Of a stretch of DNA of 64,000 bases, positions 35,169 to 43,003 are shown piece by piece. Within the stretch, counting starts at the first letter, position 1. Every line of letters begins with the position of its first letter. The DNA is from Mucilaginibacter sp. Lineage in GTDB: Bacteria; Bacteroidota; Bacteroidia; Sphingobacteriales; Sphingobacteriaceae. The stretch spans positions 1 through 64,000 of the forward strand of contig NZ_JAQBOD010000018.1 in assembly GCF_028288205.1 (NCBI RefSeq), given 5' to 3'. The position numbers and the translations under genes were made by a program. The notes beneath the pieces were generated by a model. It had not been told where the DNA came from. It was given only the letters and a program-made list of their open reading frames with translations, and did not search any database.

Positions 35169-36800
35169 ATGAAAAAATTATGGCCCATCCTGCTGCTTTT
35201 TTTAGCAGCCTGTAAACAAAAAGAGTTTAATGCCGACCTTTTAATTAAAAATGCAATGGTGTATACCGTCGACAGCACTTTTAGTATAGCCGATGCATTT
35301 GTTGTACAAGGCGGAAAAATTATAGCCGTTGGCAATGGTGATAAACTGGAAGAGAAATACATGGCCCGTGAAGTTATTGACGCGCATGGCAAAGCTATAT
35401 ACCCCGGCTTTATTGATGCCCATGCCCATTTTTATGCGTATGGCATGGGCCTGCAGCAGATTAATTTAAAAGGTATTAAAAATTGGGACGAAGTTGTTGA
35501 TACCGTAAAAGCATATGCCGAACGTAACCCCGATGGCTGGATAATAGGCAATGGGTGGGATCAAAACTTATGGCCCGGCAAGAAATTTCCAGATAAGGCC
35601 AAGCTGGATGTATTGTTTCCGGTGCGGCCGGTGATATTAAACCGGGTTGATGGCCATGCGGTTATTGCCAACCAGGCCGCTTTAAATGTTGCAGGCATCA
35701 AACCCGGGCAAACTATTGCGGGAGGCGAAATTGAAACCACAAATGGAAAACTCACAGGTGTATTGGTTGATAACGCGGTAGGCATTGTTACCAGTAAAAT
35801 CCCCGATCCAACCGACCAATTGATACAAAACGCATTTTTAAGCGCACAACGTAATTGCTTTGCCGTTGGTTTAACTACAATTGATGATTGTGGCTTACCT
35901 TATACCATGGTAAATACTATTGCCGAACTACAACACAAAGGTTCTTTAAAAATGAGGATGTATGTAATGCTGGCAGACAGAGAGGAAAATTATGACTTCC
36001 TGTTTAAACGCGGTGTTTTTAAAACACCCGGTTTAGATGTGCGCGCGTTTAAGATTTATGCCGATGGGGCATTGGGCTCAAGAGGGGCTTGCCTGTTACG
36101 GCCCTATGCGGACCAAAAAAACTGGAAGGGCTTTTTGTTAAGCAGTCAAAAACATTTTGAAGAAGTGGCAAAAAAACTGGCCGACAAAGGTTTCCAAATG
36201 TGCACCCACGCCATTGGCGACTCGGCTAACCGGGTGATGCTTAAAATATACGCGGGGGTATTAAAAGGAAAGAATGATCGCCGCTGGCGCATTGAGCATT
36301 CGCAGGTGGTATCGCCACAGGATATGAGCATGTTTGGCAAGTACAGCATTATACCATCAGTACAACCCACCCATGCCACATCTGACATGTATTGGGCCGG
36401 GCAGCGGTTAGGTGCAAAACGTTTAAAATCGGCCTATGCCTATAAACAATTATTACAGCAAAATGGGTGGATACCTTTGGGTACCGATTTCCCGGTAGAA
36501 AACATTAGTCCCGTTTATACTTTTTATGCGGCCGTAGTACGCAAGGACCTGAAAGGATTCCCCGCAGCCGGCTTCCAAATGGAAAATGCACTTAACAGGG
36601 TAGAAGCGTTAAAAGGCATGACCATATGGGCAGCCAAAGCCAATTTTGAGGAAAAAGAAAAGGGCAGTATTGAGGCGGGTAAATATGCTGATTTTGTAAT
36701 AATGGACCAGGACCTCATGAAAACAGGTGCAAGAGGTTTGCCAAAAGTTAATGTTTTAAAAACCTATATAAACGGAGAGAAGGTATATGAGAGAAAATAA
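35169..36800 (+). CDS. YtcJ-type amidohydrolase, predicted lipoprotein
   Basis: 543 residues from the ATG at 35169, which gives a lipoprotein signal (MKKLWPILLLFLAACKQ). The frame is open earlier, but those codons would bury the signal. It belongs to amidohydrolase family 3: PGFIDAHAHFYAYGMG with the first metal-binding histidines, WIIGNGWDQNLWPG, DGALGSRGA, THAIGDSANR, RIEHSQVVSP, and DFPVENISP. It hydrolyses an amide or ester bond outside the inner membrane; the substrate is unknown. Its 3' end overlaps the serine hydrolase gene by 14 bases. Confidence 0.9.
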   Translation: MKKLWPILLLFLAACKQKEFNADLLIKNAMVYTVDSTFSIADAFVVQGGKIIAVGNGDKLEEKYMAREVIDAHGKAIYPGFIDAHAHFYAYGMGLQQINLKGIKNWDEVVDTVKAYAERNPDGWIIGNGWDQNLWPGKKFPDKAKLDVLFPVRPVILNRVDGHAVIANQAALNVAGIKPGQTIAGGEIETTNGKLTGVLVDNAVGIVTSKIPDPTDQLIQNAFLSAQRNCFAVGLTTIDDCGLPYTMVNTIAELQHKGSLKMRMYVMLADREENYDFLFKRGVFKTPGLDVRAFKIYADGALGSRGACLLRPYADQKNWKGFLLSSQKHFEEVAKKLADKGFQMCTHAIGDSANRVMLKIYAGVLKGKNDRRWRIEHSQVVSPQDMSMFGKYSIIPSVQPTHATSDMYWAGQRLGAKRLKSAYAYKQLLQQNGWIPLGTDFPVENISPVYTFYAAVVRKDLKGFPAAGFQMENALNRVEALKGMTIWAAKANFEEKEKGSIEAGKYADFVIMDQDLMKTGARGLPKVNVLKTYINGEKVYERK

Positions 36801-38595
36801 GTATAACTGCTTTCTGCTGATACTGTTAGTATTTACTTTATTAAATTCTGCATGCGCACAATATGCCGGTCTGGCTTATGTTAAAGAAGAAAAATTGGTT
36901 GAGAGATCGACAGTGTTATTAAATAATGGCAATTATCTTATCCCATTAAGAAACATTGGTAATTTAAAAATTGCCAGTATCCATTTCTCCAATGCATTCG
37001 CTACCGGATTTGATAGTTTATTGAATAAATATACCAAAGTGCAATCATTTAAAATAGCTGATTATACAGGAGGAGAAAATATTGATAAGCTATCGGCCGA
37101 TCTGAAACTGTATAACACCCTTATTGTCCAGCTAAACGAAGCAGACCTGAACAGCCCGCAGATCGTCAAATTTATTACCGATAATCAGCAAATAAAAAAT
37201 GTGGTGATAGCCTATTTTGGCAAAGGATCTTCGTTAGCCAAATTAAATGATGTTACCGCACCTATATTATATGCAGAACGCACATCGCCGGTTGCCGCTT
37301 ATTTTTGTGCGCAGGCCATATTTGGCGGGGTGGCCATCACCCAAAAACTAACCGGTACCATTACCCAGAAATATAGATTTGGGATGGGCTTTTTAACAGA
37401 AAAAACCCGCCTGGAATATTCTGTGCCCGAAGCTGTTGGCATCAATTCAAATAACCTGCAGGATATTGATAAGATAGCCCGCGAAGCTATGCTGGCCCAT
37501 GCAACGCCCGGCTGCGTGGTTTTGGTAGCTAAAGACGGCACGGTGATATTTAATAAAGCTTATGGCTTTCATACCTATGAACCCGATATGCCGGATAAAA
37601 TAACCGACATTTTCGACATAGCGTCTATGACCAAAATAACAGCTACCACCATAACGGCCATGCAGCTTAAAGATGAAGGCAAACTTAACATTGATTCTAC
37701 CATGGGTTTTTACCTGCCACTTGCGCATAATACCAATAAAAGCGATATACAGGTGCGCGAGCTATTAACCCACCAGGCAGGATTGATACCCGATATACCA
37801 ACTTTCGAAAAAATAAGACCTATAGATCATAGTCCTGATTCATCGGCAGCCTATCCGGTTAAAGTTAACAATGGCTATTATTTAAGGAAAGATTATTACA
37901 AAGATATAATGCTGCCCGCCATGCTAAACTCGCCGCTTAAAACGAGGGGCCAATATGTATATAGTGATATTAGCATGTGCTTTATGCAGCAAATTTTAGA
38001 AACCATTACCGCAACACCGCTTAATGTTTATGTACAGCAGCAATTTTATAACCGGTTAAGTATGCAAACCGCGGGTTTTTTACCTCTTTACCACTTTAAG
38101 CCTGATCAAATAGTGCCATCAGAGAATGACCAGGTTTACCGGCATTCTGTACTGGATGGTTATGTAAATGACCCTACCGCGGCGTTAATGGGCGGGGTTG
38201 CTGGGCATGCCGGTTTATTTGCCAGCGCTAATGATGTGGCTATACTATACCAAATGCTATTAAACAAAGGCATCTATGGCGGCGATCAATATTTTAAACC
38301 CGAAACAGTTAACCTGTTTACCGCCAGGCAATCGCCTGTAAGCCGCAGGGGTTTAGGATTTGACAGATGGGACCCGCTAACCGACCGCCATTACCCATCA
38401 GAGCTGGCATCGCCTGATAGTTACGGGCACACCGGCTATACCGGTACATGCGTTTGGGTTGATCCTAAATATAATTTGGTGTATGTGTTTTTATCAAACC
38501 GCACCTATCCTAAAGCAAGCAGCAAATTATCCAGCCTGAGTATCAGGCCACGCATACAGGATGTAGTTTATAAGGCGATAGAGAAGGGTTTGTAA
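36787..38595 (+). CDS. Serine hydrolase (beta-lactamase family) fused to GH3 C-domain-like region
   Basis: 602 residues. A signal peptide (…LLNSACA) is followed by about 185 residues resembling the C-terminal domain of GH3 glycosidases (RSTVLLNNGNYLIPLRN, KNVVIAYFGKGSSLAKL, VAAYFCAQAIFGG). The rest is a class C beta-lactamase-like serine hydrolase: SMTK at 280-283, YSD near 396, RELLTHQAGL, and HTGYTGT near the end. Larger fusions with the whole GH3 catalytic barrel exist in this phylum; here the barrel is missing. Peptidoglycan or cell-wall substrate is inferred. The gene overlaps the amidohydrolase by 14 bases. Confidence 0.88.
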   Translation: MRENKYNCFLLILLVFTLLNSACAQYAGLAYVKEEKLVERSTVLLNNGNYLIPLRNIGNLKIASIHFSNAFATGFDSLLNKYTKVQSFKIADYTGGENIDKLSADLKLYNTLIVQLNEADLNSPQIVKFITDNQQIKNVVIAYFGKGSSLAKLNDVTAPILYAERTSPVAAYFCAQAIFGGVAITQKLTGTITQKYRFGMGFLTEKTRLEYSVPEAVGINSNNLQDIDKIAREAMLAHATPGCVVLVAKDGTVIFNKAYGFHTYEPDMPDKITDIFDIASMTKITATTITAMQLKDEGKLNIDSTMGFYLPLAHNTNKSDIQVRELLTHQAGLIPDIPTFEKIRPIDHSPDSSAAYPVKVNNGYYLRKDYYKDIMLPAMLNSPLKTRGQYVYSDISMCFMQQILETITATPLNVYVQQQFYNRLSMQTAGFLPLYHFKPDQIVPSENDQVYRHSVLDGYVNDPTAALMGGVAGHAGLFASANDVAILYQMLLNKGIYGGDQYFKPETVNLFTARQSPVSRRGLGFDRWDPLTDRHYPSELASPDSYGHTGYTGTCVWVDPKYNLVYVFLSNRTYPKASSKLSSLSIRPRIQDVVYKAIEKGL

Positions 38596-38621
38596 TGACA
38601 AAGAGGGATGTACTAAATTAA

Positions 38622-38652
38622 AAAAGTGGTGCGGATAGCCCGCACCACTTTT
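38622..38652. terminator. Bidirectional intrinsic terminator
   Basis: A perfect 13-bp stem AAAAGTGGTGCGG / CCGCACCACTTTT with a five-base loop, between the convergent serine hydrolase and S51-type genes. Confidence 0.88.
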
Positions 38653-38674
38653 CAATCTATATTAACTGAAATTA

Positions 38675-39433
38675 TTAGTTTATGATTTCAGTAACCGGCA
38701 AATACTTTTCAACTATTTTACCTTTTTCAACCGAAATAAAATAAGTCTTAAAGCTTTTATCAATAGCTACAGACTTTACATACTTCTCGTTTTCGAACAA
38801 CAGTGCGGCCGCATCGTCGCAGGCATAACCTCCATTTAGTTTTCCTGTTAATAAGGCGTTAGTATAAAGCGGCCTGCGTGCCTGTTCTTTTAACCAGTGC
38901 GGGCAGTTGCTATAAGGTAAAAATCCTAAGCCCATACAAATAGAAAGCGCTTGTGGCCTTGAATCGGTAGTACCACCCTGGAACCAGCATAGTGAGCCGG
39001 CGCTGCCGCCACCTAAAACAATACCTTTATTATAGGCTTTCCTTAATATGGTATCAATGCCTTGTGCTTTCCACTCGGCTATGGCGTTAAGTGTGCTGCC
39101 ACCGCCAACAATAATGGCATCCATGCTTAACAGCACCTCTTCAAAACTTTTTAACTGACGGTATGAGCTTACGTACAGTGGCTGTATAAATGGCTGCATG
39201 TCCAGGTCCTCGCAGTTTTGGTACCAGGTAGCAATAGCGGCCTCGCTATCGCCGCTTGGTGTTGGCATAAAACATATTCTTGGGTTCTTCTTTTTTGTAA
39301 GCGCCATTACATATTTAATAAACGGCTTACCATAATTGCCGCCCGATGCAAATATGGTGCGTACAGGCGCGGTCTGTGCTTTACCGGCAATCGCGACAGC
39401 AAGCAATAATAATATAGCTAATATCTTTTTCAT
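38675..39433 (-). CDS. Exported peptidase S51 (dipeptidase E / cyanophycinase)-like protein
   Basis: 252 residues with a signal peptide (…VAIAGKAQ). It has the type 1 glutamine-amidotransferase-like fold of peptidase S51: PRICFMPTPSGDSEAAI, DAIIVGGGSTLNAI, and the nucleophile elbow GGGSAGSLCWFQGG with Ser144. The usual His follows in NCPHWLKEQARRPLY. Members cleave Asp-containing dipeptides or cyanophycin. Classic PepE is cytosolic, so export is unusual. It is a tandem paralogue of the next gene upstream. Confidence 0.85.
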   Translation of the reverse strand: MKKILAILLLLAVAIAGKAQTAPVRTIFASGGNYGKPFIKYVMALTKKKNPRICFMPTPSGDSEAAIATWYQNCEDLDMQPFIQPLYVSSYRQLKSFEEVLLSMDAIIVGGGSTLNAIAEWKAQGIDTILRKAYNKGIVLGGGSAGSLCWFQGGTTDSRPQALSICMGLGFLPYSNCPHWLKEQARRPLYTNALLTGKLNGGYACDDAAALLFENEKYVKSVAIDKSFKTYFISVEKGKIVEKYLPVTEIIN

Positions 39434-39470
39434 GATGATTTTAATTTAAGTCGACTAATGAGTGCGTAAA

Positions 39471-40235
39471 CTACTTTATTATTTCGGTTACCGGTAATAG
39501 CTTTTCGCTAAGTTTACCATTAACTACCGAAAGAAAATAGGTGTGGTTCATGGTATCCAGCGATACTGATTTTACATACTTTCCGTTCTCGAACAAAATA
39601 GCTGCAAAATCTTCTACCGCGTAACCTGCATTTAGCTTCCCCGTTAAAATAGCATCACGATACAGTGGCCTGCGTAATTGTTCACGTCTCCAGTGCGGAC
39701 TATGGCTATAAGGTAAAATACCCAAACCCGAAGTAAGCGACAGTTTTATCGGCCTTGAATCGGTAGTGCCACCCTGGAACCAGCATAATGAGCCGGCGCT
39801 GCCGCCTGCCAGTACAATGCCTTTTTTGTAGGCTTTCATTAAAACGGTATCAATACCTTGAGCCTTCCAGATGGCTATCATATTCATGGTATTGCCGCCG
39901 CCCATAATAATGGCATCCATGCCTAATAACTTTTGGTCAAATGTTTCCTGATCCGGGCTGGAGTTTAAAAATACTTTCTGCACATAGGGCCTGCAAGGTA
40001 ATGTGCGGCATGAATCATACCAGGCAATAATTTTGGCGATGTTATCCCCCCCGGCCGATCCCATAAAGCAGATCTTGGGGTTCTTTTTTTTGGTTAACTT
40101 AATTACGTATTTAATGTAGGGGATGGAAAAATTTCCACCTGTAGCAAGAATAGTGGGCACATGCGTTGTTGATTCTTGCGCTTTGGCTGTAAAGAATACA
40201 GCGAGGCATAAACTAATAGTTAGGATTCGTTTCAT
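39471..40235 (-). CDS. Exported peptidase S51-like protein, paralogue
   Basis: 254 residues, clearly homologous along its whole length to its downstream neighbour, with a signal peptide (…FFTAKAQ). The nucleophile is Ser146 in AGGSAGSLCWFQGG, the His is in SPHWRREQLRRPLY, and the DAIIMGGGNTMNMI strand is conserved. The gap between the two copies is 37 bases, so they form a duplicated operon. They probably act on small acidic peptides in the periplasm; specificity is unknown. Confidence 0.85.
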   Translation of the reverse strand: MKRILTISLCLAVFFTAKAQESTTHVPTILATGGNFSIPYIKYVIKLTKKKNPKICFMGSAGGDNIAKIIAWYDSCRTLPCRPYVQKVFLNSSPDQETFDQKLLGMDAIIMGGGNTMNMIAIWKAQGIDTVLMKAYKKGIVLAGGSAGSLCWFQGGTTDSRPIKLSLTSGLGILPYSHSPHWRREQLRRPLYRDAILTGKLNAGYAVEDFAAILFENGKYVKSVSLDTMNHTYFLSVVNGKLSEKLLPVTEIIK

Positions 40236-40881
40236 TATTTATGTTTTAATTAATTTGAAGTTTATTGGTAGTAAATCTACAATGTCATTAAACATTTTTG
40301 CAGGCTGTCAGGCGTGCTCATGTCAGGATTGTTATTTTGCGAATAGATACTTTTTACATAGTTTTTAAAGGATTAAGGAGTTTTTAATTAATTATTGATT
40401 ACTTATCAATAAACATAGGGTTAAAATGGCAATTTTTAATAAAAAGTCGCCGAAAAAATTCTTTATAACAAAAAAGTTATAAATTTTTAATGCTATTCTG
40501 CCAAAAAATGAGTAAAACTATATTAATATAAACGCGTTTAGTGATTAAATTCCATATAAAAAATTAGTCCCCCCGTGAAGTAAGCAAATGCAGCAATAAA
40601 CCTATACCCGTTAAGTGTTGTTACTGTACTGTACCATGTACACGTTGATACACCTTGGTACACCTTGGTACACCCAAAAATTGCAATGAATTGAAAATAA
40701 GGAAATTAAATATTTCAAATAAACTTTAATTTAGTTTAAATCCGAAATTTAAAACCCGGTCACCAAAAATTAATATTACACCCGCTTAACACTATTTTAA
40801 ATAATTGCTGTTAAACTTGTAATGAAATTTCATAAGCAAAAATCAGTATATCTTCCTTATCCTAACAGATCAATATAATTA
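40236..40881. other. Long intergenic region with GTACACC repeat
   Basis: About 645 bases between divergent genes. The left part is AT-rich, with a small TTATAAC / GTTATAA hairpin at about 40464-40481. The centre holds the 125-base GTACACC repeat (40575-40700). The right end is the AT-rich leader of bshA. No protein frame is supported. Confidence 0.65.
40575..40700. repeat. TTGGTACACC dispersed element, copy 1
   Basis: It contains a shared core, GCAATAAACCTATACCCG then TTACTGTACTG, followed by tandem near-10-mers (GTACACG, TTGATACACC, TTGGTACACC, TTGGTACACC) and an AATTG-rich end. A second copy in the same orientation lies at 48605-48720. The core is strongly conserved between the two. Confidence 0.8.
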
Positions 40882-42039
40882 ATGAAAATCGGAATAGTTT
40901 GTTACCCAACCTTTGGCGGTAGCGGGGTTGTAGCCACTGAGCTTGGCAAAGCCCTTGCCGATAATGGCCACCAGGTTCATTTTATAACTTATAACCAGCC
41001 GGCCCGCCTGGATTTCTTTTCAGAGAACCTTTTTTATCACGAAGTTACCGTATCTAAATACCCATTGTTTGACTACCCACCGTATGAACTGGCACTGGCA
41101 AGCCGTTTGGTTGATGTGGTACGTTTTGAAAACCTGGATATTTTGCATGTGCATTACGCCATCCCGCATGCGTCGGCGGCGTTTATGGCTAAGCAGATAT
41201 TAATGACCTATGGCATCTATATCCCGGTGGTAACTACCCTGCACGGCACAGATATTACGCTGGTAGGTAAAGACCGCACCTATAAACCAGTGGTAACTTT
41301 CTCCATCAATAAATCAGACGGTGTTACGGCTGTATCTGAAAATTTGAGGAAGGATACCTTCGAGTTTTTTGATATTGAAAACGATATCAGGGTAATACCC
41401 AACTTTATAGATCTTAAACGCTTTAACCTGCAGGCTAAGGACCACTTTAAAAAAGCTATAGCCCCAAATGGCGAAAAGGTGCTGATACATACCTCCAACT
41501 TCCGCAAGGTAAAACGTACCGAGGATGTGGTTAAGATATTTGCCAAAATACGCGAGAAAATACCATCTAAACTGTTAATGGTTGGCGATGGCGGCGAGCG
41601 CAGCGACTGTGAGCAGCTTTGTCGCGACCTGGGCGTTGGCGACGATACCCGTTTTTTAGGCAAGCAGGATGCGATTGAAGAAATACTGTCAGTATCTGAT
41701 TTGTTTTTGATGCCATCGCAATCAGAAAGTTTTGGGTTGGCGGCGCTGGAGGCTATGGCCTGCAAGGTGCCGGTGATAAGCTCGAACGCGGGTGGATTGC
41801 CTGAACTGAATATAGACGGCGTGACCGGTTTCCTGAAAGATGTTGGCGATATACAAGGCATGGCCGATGCCTCCATTTATATTTTGGAAGATGAGGCACG
41901 CCTGGCAACTTTTAAAGAAAATGCCCTTGCCCGCGCCAAAGAATTCGACCTGGCTAAAATACTGCCCGTGTATGAAAATTATTATGTAGAAGTAATAGCC
42001 AAAACAAGGCAGCAGGCGGCAAGTTGTTCAAAGGTATAG
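40882..42039 (+). CDS. bshA: N-acetyl-alpha-D-glucosaminyl L-malate synthase (bacillithiol pathway)
   Basis: 385 residues, GT4 glycosyltransferase fold. The N-terminus MKIGIVCYPTFGGSGVVATELG and the segments HFITYNQPARLDFFSENLFYHEV and LHVHYAIPHASAAFMAKQIL are highly characteristic of BshA. GT4 motifs near the C-terminus are PSQSESFGLAALEAMACKVPVISSNAGGLPE. The enzyme joins GlcNAc to malate, the first step of bacillithiol synthesis. The later bsh genes are not in the window. It is a single gene after a long leader region. Confidence 0.95.
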   Translation: MKIGIVCYPTFGGSGVVATELGKALADNGHQVHFITYNQPARLDFFSENLFYHEVTVSKYPLFDYPPYELALASRLVDVVRFENLDILHVHYAIPHASAAFMAKQILMTYGIYIPVVTTLHGTDITLVGKDRTYKPVVTFSINKSDGVTAVSENLRKDTFEFFDIENDIRVIPNFIDLKRFNLQAKDHFKKAIAPNGEKVLIHTSNFRKVKRTEDVVKIFAKIREKIPSKLLMVGDGGERSDCEQLCRDLGVGDDTRFLGKQDAIEEILSVSDLFLMPSQSESFGLAALEAMACKVPVISSNAGGLPELNIDGVTGFLKDVGDIQGMADASIYILEDEARLATFKENALARAKEFDLAKILPVYENYYVEVIAKTRQQAASCSKV

Positions 42040-42047
42040 TATAGCTA

Positions 42048-42140
42048 CACTCGCGATGACGTGACGGAGTTGATGCCCCGCTTCCCCCCAAGCGTCATCG
42101 CCGAACGAGACACGAGTGTGGCGATGACGCGGCGGTTAGT
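42048..42140. repeat. CTCGCGATGACG dispersed repeat cluster
   Basis: CACTCGCGATGACGTGACGG, then CGTCATCGCC inverted, then GAGTGTGGCGATGACGCGGCGG. These are related units in both orientations, just beyond the bshA stop codon, of the GCAATGACG family seen near 94-121. Confidence 0.6.
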
Positions 42141-42178
42141 GTTGTCACGCTTCCTGCTTCAAGACAAAACCGCACCTG

Positions 42179-43003
42179 TTATTGTAATTGCACATCCAGC
42201 ATTAATGTAGCTGCCTGCATTGAAGTAAAAATACCCAGTCCATTTACAATATTGGTTGATGGGTTGGTTAAACTAAGCGATGTGCCGCCGCCGGCACTTA
42301 TAGCATCATTATACTCCTGGTTAATATGGAACAGCTGCACTTTATAGGTACCGGTATAAGCAAATAGCGTTGGCTGGGTATTAAAAATGGCTACCTGCCC
42401 TATAAGCGTTTCATTATCATGGTAGGGGTTGCTGTTAGCATTTGTTGGATACATAGCAGTGCTTGTGTTTTTATAAACCATTAAATAAAACCAGCTTGCC
42501 GGGCTTGTCCAGCTAAACGTTAACGGTACAAATGTACTTCCTGTTATACCCGCCCCCCTGAATGGAACTCTTTGTAAAGTATCAGACGCCTTAAAGCCGG
42601 TAGGTTTATCAGGCACGGTTGTTTTTGAAGAAACTGTACTGCCCTGATAAGTGAAATTAAGGGTATAGGTCTTTTTTTCCTGTATAAAGGTAGTGTCGCC
42701 CCAGGTATAATTACCCGGTGTGGTTTCTACTAATTGCACGGTGTTTGTCCCGTCTGATATATTTAATTTAAGCCCGGTAATAGGGAAGCCATAAGTTATA
42801 GTATCATCCAGGTATTTCTGGTAATAGACCTTAACCAGGGTTTTGGTGCCGGGTACCAGGTAGCCCTCAACAACAGGCTTATTGATACCGGATACGGTGG
42901 TAGTGGTATTAGTTTTTTGGCAGGCTGATAACAATGCGCCAATAGCAAAAAACAATACCATTGCTGATAGATAATAATAGGGTAATGATTTTTTTATTTC
43001 CAT
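42179..43003 (-). CDS. DUF4249 lipoprotein, partner of the TonB receptor
   Basis: 274 residues. A signal ending LLSACQK marks Cys28 as the lipid site. The body matches DUF4249: VVEGYLVPGTKTLVKVYYQKYLDDT, GLKLNISDGTNTVQLVETTPGNYTWGD, YTLNFTYQGSTVSSKTTVP, and repeated beta strands. Such lipoproteins sit next to TonB receptors in Bacteroidota and are thought to work with them at the outer membrane. Its start overlaps the receptor stop by ten bases. The ligand is unknown. Confidence 0.88.
   Translation of the reverse strand: MEIKKSLPYYYLSAMVLFFAIGALLSACQKTNTTTTVSGINKPVVEGYLVPGTKTLVKVYYQKYLDDTITYGFPITGLKLNISDGTNTVQLVETTPGNYTWGDTTFIQEKKTYTLNFTYQGSTVSSKTTVPDKPTGFKASDTLQRVPFRGAGITGSTFVPLTFSWTSPASWFYLMVYKNTSTAMYPTNANSNPYHDNETLIGQVAIFNTQPTLFAYTGTYKVQLFHINQEYNDAISAGGGTSLSLTNPSTNIVNGLGIFTSMQAATLMLDVQLQ

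Noticed and set aside
40575-40700. CRISPR-like array from tandem GTACACC units
   Set aside because: The units are about 10 bases and adjacent, with no spacers of regular length and no cas genes.
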